Shown in pieces: positions 1 to 6,823 of a stretch of DNA of 14,051 bases. This DNA comes from an uncultured Clostridia bacterium (GTDB taxonomy: Bacteria; Bacillota; Clostridia; Christensenellales; UBA1242). A program made the position numbers and the translations under genes. The notes beneath the pieces are model-generated. The model was not told where the DNA came from, made no database searches, and worked only from the letters and a program-made list of their open reading frames with translations. Each line of letters starts with the position of its first letter. Position 1 is the first letter of the stretch. The stretch lies in NCBI GenBank assembly GCA_947584775.1, contig CANPWT010000024.1, positions 1 through 14,051 on the forward strand. Direction: 5' to 3'.

Positions 1-175
1 CTAATTTGTTATTATTTTAACACATAATGTAAATTAGGCGCTTCGCTTTCTAATTTGTTATTATTTTAACACATAATGTAAATTAGGCGCTTCGCTTTCT
101 AATTTGTTATTATTTTAACACATAATGTAAATTAGGCGCTTCGCTTTCTAATTTGTTATTATTTTAACACATAAT
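1..175. repeat. Tandem array of a 49-bp repeat (3 full copies plus a partial fourth)
   Basis: Three identical 49-bp units occupy 1-49, 50-98 and 99-147, and the first 28 bases of a fourth occupy 148-175. Each unit can fold: CTAATTT pairs with AAATTAG (7 bp), then ATTAT pairs with ATAAT across a loop of TTTAACAC. The remaining 12 bases are GCGCTTCGCTTT. There are no variable spacers, so this is not a CRISPR array. The first base of the window is already repeat, so the array may continue to the left. Function unknown; candidates are a dispersed palindromic repeat that expanded in tandem or a protein-binding array. Confidence 0.95.
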
Positions 176-588
176 AAACAAATTATCAAATAAATGACAA
201 ATAATTTTAAATATTTTGTTATAAATAATAAATATATATTTATTAATGGCAAATTATTGGGGAAAATATAATAAATAATTAAAAAAGAAAAATTTATTAA
301 AAAATTAATTTATAATGCATTTTTTATGTAATTTTTATTATTTTTTTAAAAATTTCAATATTTTTTTAAAAATTTTTATTAAAAACAGGTTATTTTTATT
401 AAATATTCATAAAAAAATTAACTATTTGCGTGTTTTGATATTTATTTTTTACTTAAATTGGAATAATTTAAATAATTTTTTAAAAAATTTAACAAAATTG
501 CAAAAAATTTAAAAATATATAAAAAATACGCAAAAATTAATTAAAAAAATTAATATAAAGTAAAAAATTTTTAAATTTTTATGCATTT
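176..588. other. Very AT-rich gene-free stretch
   Basis: About 410 bp made almost wholly of A and T runs, with very few G or C. The only open frame (315-512, plus) would encode a protein of nearly all F, N, K, I and L with no ribosome binding site, which is what poly-A/T produces by chance. I see no RNA gene, no perfect DnaA box and no clear terminator. The stretch lies between the tandem repeat and the cysS promoter. Confidence 0.7.
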
Positions 589-615
589 TTGTATTTTTTT
601 AGTTTAGGCAATCAC

Positions 616-644
616 TTGACAATTTTTAAAAATTTTCATATAAT
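616..644 (+). promoter_or_regulatory. Consensus sigma-A promoter of cysS
   Basis: TTGACA at 616-621, a 17-base spacer and TATAAT at 639-644: a full match to the housekeeping consensus with optimal spacing. Transcription should start near 651, giving a leader of about 20 bases that carries the ribosome binding site of cysS. Such a match is notable even in AT-rich DNA because TTGACA contains G and C. Confidence 0.9.
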
Positions 645-669
645 AAATAAAATATTATTAGAGGGGAGC

Positions 670-2055
670 ATGGAATTAAAAGTATACAATTCATTAACCA
701 GACAAAAGCAAACCGTAAAACCAATTAACAACACGGTTAATTTTTATTTTTGCGGCCCAACCGTTTATTGGTTTCAACACATTGGCAATATGCGCGCATT
801 TTTTATTATGGATACAATGCGCCGTGCGGTTAAATATTTGGGTTACAGCATAAATCATGTTATGAATATCACTGACGTTGGTCACCTAACAAGCGATGCC
901 GATGAAGGTGAGGACAAAATGGATGTCGCCAGCAAGCGCGAAAATAAAATGCCGGAAGAAATTGCAAAATTTTATTGGAACATCTGCTGGAACGATATGC
1001 AAGCGCTGAACATTGAAAAGCCTGAGCATATTTGCCCTGCCACCAGCGTTATTAAAGAAATTATTAATTTTGTTAAAGATATTTTGGATAACGGCTACGG
1101 CTACATCACAAAAAACGGCGTTTATTACGACACTAGCAAATACCCTCATTACGGTGAACTTGGCGGCATGAGGCAGGACGATAAACAATTTGGTGCACGC
1201 ATTGAAGTAGACGAGGAAAAACGCCACCCTGCCGACTTTGTTTTGTGGGTTAAAGCAAAAGATAATCACATTCAGCGCTGGGATAGCCCATGGGGAGTTG
1301 GCTACCCTGGTTGGCACATAGAATGCAGCGCAATCGGCAACAAGTTTTTGGGCGAGCACATCGATTTACACGGGGGCGGAGTTGAACATAAAACCGTTCA
1401 TCACGAAAATGAAATTGCACAAAACTACGCCAAATGCGGGCATGAAGTGGTAGACATTTGGTTTCATCTTGAACATTTAATGTTTAACGGCGGCAAAATG
1501 AGCAAGTCCACGGGCGGAATTTACACCCTTAACCAACTGATTGAAAAGGGTTATTCCCCAATGGATTTAAGGCTATTTTACTTAACCGCACACTATTCTA
1601 AGCCACAAAATTTCACATTTGAAGCGCTAAACAACGCAAAAGAAAGTTACAATAATTTAAAAAAGTTAATTTTAAAACACAAGTCTGGCAAAAATAAAAT
1701 AGAAAAAGCAAAATTGAACGAATTAAAAACCAAATTTTCCTCTTATGTTGCGGACGATATCAACACCCCGCTTGCCTTATCTGTTTTGTGGGACGCGTTA
1801 AAAAATTATCCAGACAGCGTAGATATTTACAACCTAGTGTTAGATTTTGATAAATTTTTAGGCTTAAAATTAGACGAAATTGACCAAGTTGAAATTACAA
1901 TCCCCGATGAAATTATTGCAATTGCTGAGGAACGCAAAACGGCAAGAATAAACAAAGATTACACAACCAGCGACCTTTTGCGCGATAAAATTGCCAGCAT
2001 GGGTTATACAATTTTAGATAAGCCTAAAAACGAATATGAAATAATAAAACGATAA
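670..2055 (+). CDS. cysS: Cysteine--tRNA ligase
   Basis: Class I aminoacyl-tRNA synthetase that charges tRNA-Cys with cysteine in the cytoplasm. The 461-residue product has the family's normal length. It shows CGPTVY with the zinc ligand C28, the HIGN motif (37-40), NITDVGHL (66-73), WHIEC with C219, HHENE giving H244 and E248 as the other zinc ligands, and KMSKS (276-280). The ATG at 670 is preceded by GAGG at 661-664. The frame is open back to 589, but the promoter lies inside that extension, so 670 is the start. The segment between HGGG and HHENE reads VEHKTV, where bacterial enzymes usually have a D-L-x-F-P type sequence, and the Asp-Tyr usually found after CGPTVY is Trp-Phe. The gene is monocistronic between its own promoter and terminator. 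Confidence 0.97.
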   Translation: MELKVYNSLTRQKQTVKPINNTVNFYFCGPTVYWFQHIGNMRAFFIMDTMRRAVKYLGYSINHVMNITDVGHLTSDADEGEDKMDVASKRENKMPEEIAKFYWNICWNDMQALNIEKPEHICPATSVIKEIINFVKDILDNGYGYITKNGVYYDTSKYPHYGELGGMRQDDKQFGARIEVDEEKRHPADFVLWVKAKDNHIQRWDSPWGVGYPGWHIECSAIGNKFLGEHIDLHGGGVEHKTVHHENEIAQNYAKCGHEVVDIWFHLEHLMFNGGKMSKSTGGIYTLNQLIEKGYSPMDLRLFYLTAHYSKPQNFTFEALNNAKESYNNLKKLILKHKSGKNKIEKAKLNELKTKFSSYVADDINTPLALSVLWDALKNYPDSVDIYNLVLDFDKFLGLKLDEIDQVEITIPDEIIAIAEERKTARINKDYTTSDLLRDKIASMGYTILDKPKNEYEIIKR

Positions 2056-2059
2056 AATT

Positions 2060-2083
2060 ACTCGCTTTTTTGCGGGTTTTTTT
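2060..2083 (+). terminator. Rho-independent terminator after cysS
   Basis: ACTCGC (2060-2065), a loop of six T, then GCGGGT (2072-2077), giving a 6-bp stem with one T-G wobble, followed by a T run to 2083. It starts 5 bases after the cysS stop codon and separates cysS from the small genes downstream. Confidence 0.8.
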
Positions 2084-2120
2084 ATAAAAAAATTAAATTT
2101 TTTAAAAATTTGGAGGGAAT

Positions 2121-2567
2121 ATGTACAATTTGAACGCCATGCAATTTAGAAAATTTATTTTTGATTTATTCAATCAAATAAACGCCAATTACAATGTAAA
2201 TATTATCGTTTTGGATGTGCAACACAAATGCACTAATCAATATGAAGTTAAATACACTTTTAATAAAAATACAGAAACTGCGTTAATTTTTGTAAAAGGC
2301 GAACGCATCATGCTGGACAAAAACCAGACATTAAAACGCATAGATAATAAATGGGTAAATTATCTGTATTGGCAAGCGCTTTATGCGGTGTTTGGCAATG
2401 AGTATAAAGATTGGCTTACCGAAACATTAAAAAAGCAGCAAAACTTTTTAATTAACGAGCAGAAAAGTAAAATTTTAGAAGCAGAAAGCGAAATAAAAGA
2501 TATTAAAACTAGTTATGATGAAATATTGCAACAAATAGACCATTTTGACAGCGAAAAAGTTGTGTAA
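2121..2567 (+). CDS. Hypothetical protein with C-terminal coiled coil
   Basis: A 148-residue protein that I do not recognise. Translation is well supported: GGAGGG at 2112-2117 lies 3 bases before the ATG. The first 100 residues alternate hydrophobic and polar stretches (IIVLDV, TALIFVKGE, WVNYLYWQALYAVFG), suggesting a small mixed alpha/beta domain. Residues 100-145 are rich in K, E, Q and I with a heptad-like pattern, suggesting a coiled coil. There is no signal peptide or membrane segment, so it is probably cytoplasmic. It begins 37 bases after the cysS terminator and no convincing promoter fits in that gap, so read-through or a weak promoter in the A/T-rich leader is possible. The next gene follows by 38 bases and is probably co-transcribed. 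Confidence 0.75.
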   Translation: MYNLNAMQFRKFIFDLFNQINANYNVNIIVLDVQHKCTNQYEVKYTFNKNTETALIFVKGERIMLDKNQTLKRIDNKWVNYLYWQALYAVFGNEYKDWLTETLKKQQNFLINEQKSKILEAESEIKDIKTSYDEILQQIDHFDSEKVV

Positions 2568-2605
2568 AAAATTCTAAATTTTAAACATTTTACATATATT
2601 AAGGT

Positions 2606-3070
2606 ATGGAATATAACGATTTCCCCATACTTAATGACGATGAATACAAATTGTTGCAAGATAAATACAATAATTTGTTGCCTTTTGATAGATTGCAATG
2701 TGTAAATTTAATATATTCTTCATGCGTGATGTGCGAAGATTGTTGCTACACTGTTTCCGCTATTGTAAACCCAACCATACGCCAAAGCGTAAAACAATGC
2801 CTTGGAGAACTAAATAAAATTAGTTCAAATTTGCTTTCCACTTTTAATTTAAAACCAGCGCTAACACACGAATTAAAAAGCGTAAATTTGTTCAATTTTT
2901 TAAAAAAATTAATAAATTTATTAAAAAATTTGCAAAATTGGTGCAAAAATGAAGAAAAAGAATATTTTAAAAGCCTTGCATTTAAAAGTTCAGTTGCAGT
3001 TATGGACGCCACGGCAAACATTTTATCTGCAATAGAAAATAGCAATGTGCCAATTTATAAACATATGTAA
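2606..3070 (+). CDS. Hypothetical protein with a cysteine cluster
   Basis: A 154-residue protein of no family I can name. Residues 32-47 hold five cysteines (C32, C40, C43, C46, C47, within SSCVMCEDCCYT), a density that suggests metal or iron-sulfur binding or a redox role, but no known signature is matched. Residues 85-120 are Leu/Lys/Asn-rich helix, and the C-terminal part (130-145) looks like another amphipathic helix. There is no signal peptide. The ATG at 2606 has only AAGG at 2601-2604 one base away, a poor ribosome binding site. It is probably the second gene of a pair with 2121-2567. Its TAA stop ends at 3070, directly against the stop of the convergent gene. It is somewhat low in complexity and I am less sure of it than of its neighbour. 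Confidence 0.6.
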   Translation: MEYNDFPILNDDEYKLLQDKYNNLLPFDRLQCVNLIYSSCVMCEDCCYTVSAIVNPTIRQSVKQCLGELNKISSNLLSTFNLKPALTHELKSVNLFNFLKKLINLLKNLQNWCKNEEKEYFKSLAFKSSVAVMDATANILSAIENSNVPIYKHM

Positions 3071-3823
3071 TTAATTGTTAAAAATCAAACTAAGTTTGGT
3101 TTTTTTATTTAAATTAATTATATATTTTTTTATTTCGCCAACACATTTTTCATAATTTTCATTTATATTTTTTAAAATTAATTTTAAATTTTGTATGTCA
3201 AACGCCACAAATTTTACTTGCATATTTGCAAGCGTTTTAAATAAATTTAATAAATTATTTTTTAAATTTAAAATAAATTGCTCATTTTCTAAATTTTTTA
3301 TATCATTTGTGCAATTTTTTAAATTTAATAAAATTTTTACAACATTTTTTGCTTTTAAATTATAACCGTCAAAAATGTAAGGCGACAGATAATTTAATTT
3401 AAAATTATCTTGCTTCAGTTTGTTGTACATGTCAATTTTTAACCCCACTCCCGCCTGGTATAACAATTGATTATCTATGCCATATAAATTTATAAAATCT
3501 TCTGCCAAAATTGGGCTAAATAAAACCACAACATCGGCGTTAAAATTTAGCACGTTCCCGCTATGTTCTAGCGTATTTCTAATGAATTTTTTGCTCGTTA
3601 CATCAATTAAAGAATTGTAATTTTCGTAACTTAAAACCTCGTCTAAAAGGGCGGCTAGTTTTTCATTTGGTTGCTCGGCTGGGCGGAACAACAACAGCAT
3701 GTATGTATAATCTTTTTGATTATGCGTTAGTTCCTTTTTTATTTCCGCATCCAACAAAAGTTGATGTGTTAATTCTTCCTTTTTATGTAGATATTCACTT
3801 TCTTTAATTATTTTATTTAACAT
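3071..3823 (-). CDS. Hypothetical protein, possibly leaderless
   Basis: A 250-residue protein without recognisable domains. The first 35 residues are charged and helical. Residues 40-130 contain hydrophobic strands (YMLLLFRP, ADVVVLFSPIL) that suggest an alpha/beta core. Residues 160-250 are very rich in N, K, L and I. No signal peptide or membrane helix is evident. There is no Shine-Dalgarno sequence before the ATG at 3823, but a strong promoter (3830-3858) puts the predicted transcription start at the A of the ATG. The last codons overlap the terminator hairpin of the convergent plus-strand gene, and the two stop codons touch (3070/3071). The length and hydrophobic patterning support a real gene despite its AT-rich composition. 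Confidence 0.7.
   Translation of the reverse strand: MLNKIIKESEYLHKKEELTHQLLLDAEIKKELTHNQKDYTYMLLLFRPAEQPNEKLAALLDEVLSYENYNSLIDVTSKKFIRNTLEHSGNVLNFNADVVVLFSPILAEDFINLYGIDNQLLYQAGVGLKIDMYNKLKQDNFKLNYLSPYIFDGYNLKAKNVVKILLNLKNCTNDIKNLENEQFILNLKNNLLNLFKTLANMQVKFVAFDIQNLKLILKNINENYEKCVGEIKKYIINLNKKTKLSLIFNN
3081..3106. terminator. Terminator hairpin at a convergent junction
   Basis: AAAATCAAAC (3081-3090), loop TAA, GTTTGGTTTT (3094-3103): a 10-bp stem with one T-G wobble, followed by T to 3106. On the plus strand it ends the 2121-3070 pair. It lies inside the last codons of the minus-strand gene 3071-3823. Read from the minus strand it also has a T run, so it may act both ways. Confidence 0.75.
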
Positions 3824-3829
3824 AATTTA

Positions 3830-3858
3830 ATTATAATAAATTTTTTAAAAATTTTCAA
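3830..3858 (-). promoter_or_regulatory. Promoter of the 3071-3823 gene
   Basis: On the minus strand, TTGAAA (3858-3853), a 17-base spacer, then TATAAT (3835-3830): five of six and six of six matches. Six bases separate the -10 from the ATG at 3823, so the expected start point falls on the start codon itself. Confidence 0.75.
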
Positions 3859-3952
3859 CATTTTATTATTTTTTTATTAAAATTTTAATTTTTTTAGTAT
3901 TTTTTACGAATTTTTTATTATTTTTCACAATTTTTTTAATATTTTTATTATT

Positions 3953-3981
3953 TTAACAGAATTTTTTATTTTTTAATAAAT
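3953..3981 (+). promoter_or_regulatory. Possible promoter of the glycosyltransferase gene
   Basis: TTAACA (3953-3958, five of six), a 17-base spacer, and ATAAAT (3976-3981, only three of six). It is reported because spacing to the ATG (six bases) matches the better-supported promoters at 3830-3858 and 6789-6817. In such AT-rich DNA it could be chance. Confidence 0.35.
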
Positions 3982-3987
3982 AAATGT

Positions 3988-5112
3988 ATGAAAAAAATTT
4001 GTGTATATGCAATAAGCAAAAACGAAATAAAATTTGTGGACCGTTTTTTTAATTCGGTTAAAGAGGCGGATTATGTTTGCGTGTTAGATACAGGCAGCAC
4101 AGACGGCACTTTTGAGCGGTTTAAAGAGTTGGGTGTAATTGTGGAACAAAAGAAATACAAAAAATTCCGCTTTGACGTTGCCAGAAACGACAGCCTTAAA
4201 CTAATCCCGGCCGACAGCGATATTTGTGTGTGCGTTGATATTGACGAATATTTCAACCCGGGCTGGACGGAAATTTTACGAAAAAATTGGCAGGACGATG
4301 TTGGTCGAGTGCGTTATCGCTACACTTGGAATTTCAACCCGGACGGAAGTGAGGGCGTTGTGTTTTTGGCAGACAAAATTCATAAATATGGTGCTTACGA
4401 TTGGGTCTACCCCGTGCATGAAGTTTTAAAGCCCACAGTAAAACAAAATTTAAGGACAATTGAACTACCTAGCATCCAATTAAACCACAAGGCGGACGAA
4501 ACAAAATCTAGAAAAAGTTATTTGCCGCTATTAAAATTGTCGGTTAAAGAAAACCCTAATGACGACCGCAACATGCATTATCTCGGCCGCGAATATATGT
4601 TTAATAAGCAATATAAATTGGCAATAAAAACGCTAACACGGCATCTAAATATGCCCACTTCCACCTGGGATAATGAGCGGTGCGCAAGCCTTAGATTTAT
4701 TGCCATGTGTTATGGCGAATTGAAAAAGCCCAAAAAGCAGAACGAATATCTTTTGCGTGCCGCGCTTGAATGCCCGTATGTGCGCGAGCCACTGTTCGAG
4801 TTAGGTCAATTTTACTTTAACAGCCAAGAATATTTAAAATCGGCCTTTTGTTTTAGCCAAATGTTTAAAATTAACGAGCGGTATTTAAATTATATGTCCT
4901 CGCCCGTCTGTTGGGGTGCGCTACCACATGATTATTTTTCGTTAGCGTTGTATGAAATTGGCAATTTTAAACAGGCAATTGCTGAGGTTGACAAGGCGAT
5001 AGCACTTTCCCCAGACGAAAGGCTAACTTACAACAAGCAAGTTTTTATTAACGCCCTTGTAAGCCAAACCACAGATGAAATTAGCAAAGAAAAAACTAAC
5101 CTAAAAAGTTAG
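3988..5112 (+). CDS. Family 2 glycosyltransferase with TPR-like C-terminal repeats
   Basis: A 374-residue cytoplasmic enzyme expected to transfer sugar from a nucleotide-sugar donor to a surface glycan, glycolipid or protein; donor and acceptor cannot be read from sequence. The N-terminal GT-A domain (1-170) shows the family 2 hallmarks: ISKNE near the start, DTGSTDGT (34-41), and CVDIDEYF, whose DID (84-86) is the metal-binding DXD. YPVHEV (141-146) fits the acceptor-side region. Residues 190-345 form helical repeats of TPR type (for example DDRNMHYLGREYMFNKQYK and GNFKQAIAEVDKAIALSPD), a common fusion in Bacillota. No membrane helix is present. The ATG has no Shine-Dalgarno sequence. The gene stands alone, with a terminator overlapping its stop codon, so no polysaccharide cluster gives context. 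Confidence 0.88.
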   Translation: MKKICVYAISKNEIKFVDRFFNSVKEADYVCVLDTGSTDGTFERFKELGVIVEQKKYKKFRFDVARNDSLKLIPADSDICVCVDIDEYFNPGWTEILRKNWQDDVGRVRYRYTWNFNPDGSEGVVFLADKIHKYGAYDWVYPVHEVLKPTVKQNLRTIELPSIQLNHKADETKSRKSYLPLLKLSVKENPNDDRNMHYLGREYMFNKQYKLAIKTLTRHLNMPTSTWDNERCASLRFIAMCYGELKKPKKQNEYLLRAALECPYVREPLFELGQFYFNSQEYLKSAFCFSQMFKINERYLNYMSSPVCWGALPHDYFSLALYEIGNFKQAIAEVDKAIALSPDERLTYNKQVFINALVSQTTDEISKEKTNLKS

Positions 5113-5119
5113 TTTTTTT
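5090..5119. terminator. Bidirectional terminator containing the glycosyltransferase stop codon
   Basis: AAAAAACTAAC (5090-5100), a 7-base loop, then GTTAGTTTTTT (from 5108) and more T to 5119: an 11-bp perfect stem with a T run. The TAG stop at 5110-5112 lies in the right arm, so the last codons of the gene form the hairpin. On the minus strand the six A at 5090-5095 read as a T run, so it can also end the peptidase transcript arriving from 5174. Confidence 0.85.
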
Positions 5120-5173
5120 AACACCCAATTTCTTTTTTATTGTTAAATATCTGCTTACTCCCTTGCAAATGGC

Positions 5174-6700
5174 CTATCTAATAACAACCTTGCCTTTAAC
5201 CCAACTATCGAACACGCCGGTTAAATCTTTGCCGCTGGCCTTATTAAAAGCGGAAATTAAATCATCTGGGGTGGCGTTTTTATATTTGCAATTATTGTAA
5301 TACTGCCCAAGCGATGAAATAAAGGCTTTTTCGCCAATCAGGTTGTATACGCTATCGAACATCAAAACACCTTTAACATAGGTGCAATATGTATATTCTG
5401 GCTCGGTGGGATATTCGTCAACCGCGCGCATGGATGTGTCTAAACTGCCCAAAACGTCCTCGTAGACGGTGGTAAAAAGCAGGTAATTATCGTGGTTGAT
5501 GTTAATCATATCTTTATGGGTTAAATTATACCCGCTGTTGTAATCGTAAAACAGCAAGGTGGAATATTCGGTTAACGCCTCGTCCAGCCAAGGGTAAACA
5601 TACTCGTTGTTGCCCACCAAGCCATACCACCATTGATGCGCCGTTTCGTGCACAATAACATTTAAATAGTCGTCTAAATTTTTAATGTCTGAACTTATCA
5701 TAATCATGTTAGGATATTCCATCCCGCCATAAATAAAGTCCGCTTTAACAATGCAGAAATTAGCGTATGGATACTGCCCAAATTTGGAAGAAAATGTTTT
5801 AATTGCGTCCACACCCGCTTTTAGCGATTGCGCTGCATTTTCGTCATCAAAATAATAATATTCCACATTAATATCGTCCTGCTTTTGGCTAATTACATTA
5901 AATTTTGAAGAAAGTACAAGCCCAAAATCTCTCACCATAAGCGCTTTAAAAGTGGTGGTTTTTTTGTTGTTTGAAATTTTTTCGTCCGACCTTTGCCCGC
6001 TTGCCACAACTGTATATTGTGGGTCAGTGGTGACAGTTACACTATAATTAGAAACATCGCTATAAAACGGGTCGCCGTTAGGGTGATAGCCGTGCTCGTC
6101 AAACGCACCGTTTTCATACACGCAAACAACCGGGTAAAAATTGCACACATTTATTGTGTTTTCGCCATAGCCAAAACGATGCAGGCAGTTGCCCAAACTA
6201 AAATTGTAATTTATGGCTATTTCAACCCGCTCCTCAGGCAACAGGCTTGAAAATAAGTCCACGCTTAAAATGCCATCACACTCGCCCGAATATTGAACGG
6301 TTTGCGCTTGGCCGTTAACCATCAGACTGTCAATGTTAAAACTAGCATAACTTTTGCCGTGCGGGTAGGCCTGGTTGTATTGCGTGTTTGGCACAACTTT
6401 TTGTTCAAACCCCTCTTCAAAAAACTGCGGGTATAAGTGGAATTTTACATTTTTTAAAATTGCACCTGTGCAGTTATAATAACTAACTTTTTGTTTGGCG
6501 TTAAACGAATAGTCGGCCGCGTTAAAATCTAGCGCGATGTCATACTCCGTTTTATTTTGGCTTAACTTGGCTAAATCATCTTGTTTTTTGCACGATGCAA
6601 ACAAAAAAGCACCCGAAATTATCAGCGCCAAAACAAGTAAAATTACAGATAATTTTAAAATTTTTGCGCGTGTAAACTTACTATTTTTAATTTTATTCAT
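5174..6700 (-). CDS. M1-family zinc metallopeptidase, predicted lipoprotein
   Basis: A 508-residue gluzincin of the aminopeptidase N / leukotriene A4 hydrolase type, probably trimming peptides outside the membrane. Residues 1-36 are a basic stretch plus a hydrophobic helix ending in FASC, so C37 is the likely lipidated cysteine; F at position -3 is slightly off the lipobox rule. The catalytic signature is complete: GGMEYPN (325-331) is the exopeptidase motif, HETAH (351-355) the zinc site, and E374 the third ligand at the exact HEXXH-18-E spacing in WLDEALTEY. Y441 in YVKG matches the catalytic tyrosine. It is shorter than aminopeptidase N (about 870), lacking the long C-terminal helical domain. 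It has no Shine-Dalgarno sequence and no clear promoter. It diverges from dnaD. Confidence 0.92.
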   Translation of the reverse strand: MNKIKNSKFTRAKILKLSVILLVLALIISGAFLFASCKKQDDLAKLSQNKTEYDIALDFNAADYSFNAKQKVSYYNCTGAILKNVKFHLYPQFFEEGFEQKVVPNTQYNQAYPHGKSYASFNIDSLMVNGQAQTVQYSGECDGILSVDLFSSLLPEERVEIAINYNFSLGNCLHRFGYGENTINVCNFYPVVCVYENGAFDEHGYHPNGDPFYSDVSNYSVTVTTDPQYTVVASGQRSDEKISNNKKTTTFKALMVRDFGLVLSSKFNVISQKQDDINVEYYYFDDENAAQSLKAGVDAIKTFSSKFGQYPYANFCIVKADFIYGGMEYPNMIMISSDIKNLDDYLNVIVHETAHQWWYGLVGNNEYVYPWLDEALTEYSTLLFYDYNSGYNLTHKDMININHDNYLLFTTVYEDVLGSLDTSMRAVDEYPTEPEYTYCTYVKGVLMFDSVYNLIGEKAFISSLGQYYNNCKYKNATPDDLISAFNKASGKDLTGVFDSWVKGKVVIR

Positions 6701-6788
6701 ATATAATTTTATTAATCTTGTCCGCTTTATATGAATTTAATTTTTAGTTACGGCTAAAAAAATCAATTTAAATTTCATTTTGCTTTTG

Positions 6789-6817
6789 TTGATTTTATTT
6801 ATATTTTGTGTTAATAT
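6789..6817 (+). promoter_or_regulatory. Extended -10 promoter of the dnaD-dnaI-dut operon
   Basis: TTGATT (6789-6794), a 17-base spacer, TAATAT (6812-6817), with TG one base upstream of the -10 (6809-6810), an extended -10 element. The -10 ends six bases before the ATG at 6824, which predicts a leaderless or nearly leaderless message. No ribosome binding site is present. Confidence 0.6.
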
Positions 6818-6823
6818 CTTTAT

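Noticed and set aside
1..175. CRISPR array
   Set aside because: Units are identical over their full 49 bp and have no variable spacers; no cas genes nearby.
315..512. 65-residue plus-strand open frame
   Set aside because: Composition is almost only F, N, K, I and L from A/T runs, with no ribosome binding site or family.
589..669. N-terminal extension of cysS
   Set aside because: It contains the consensus promoter; the family starts at the ATG at 670, which has its own ribosome binding site.
886..1359. 157-residue minus-strand frame inside cysS
   Set aside because: Shadow of a gene proven by full motif content; no signal of its own.
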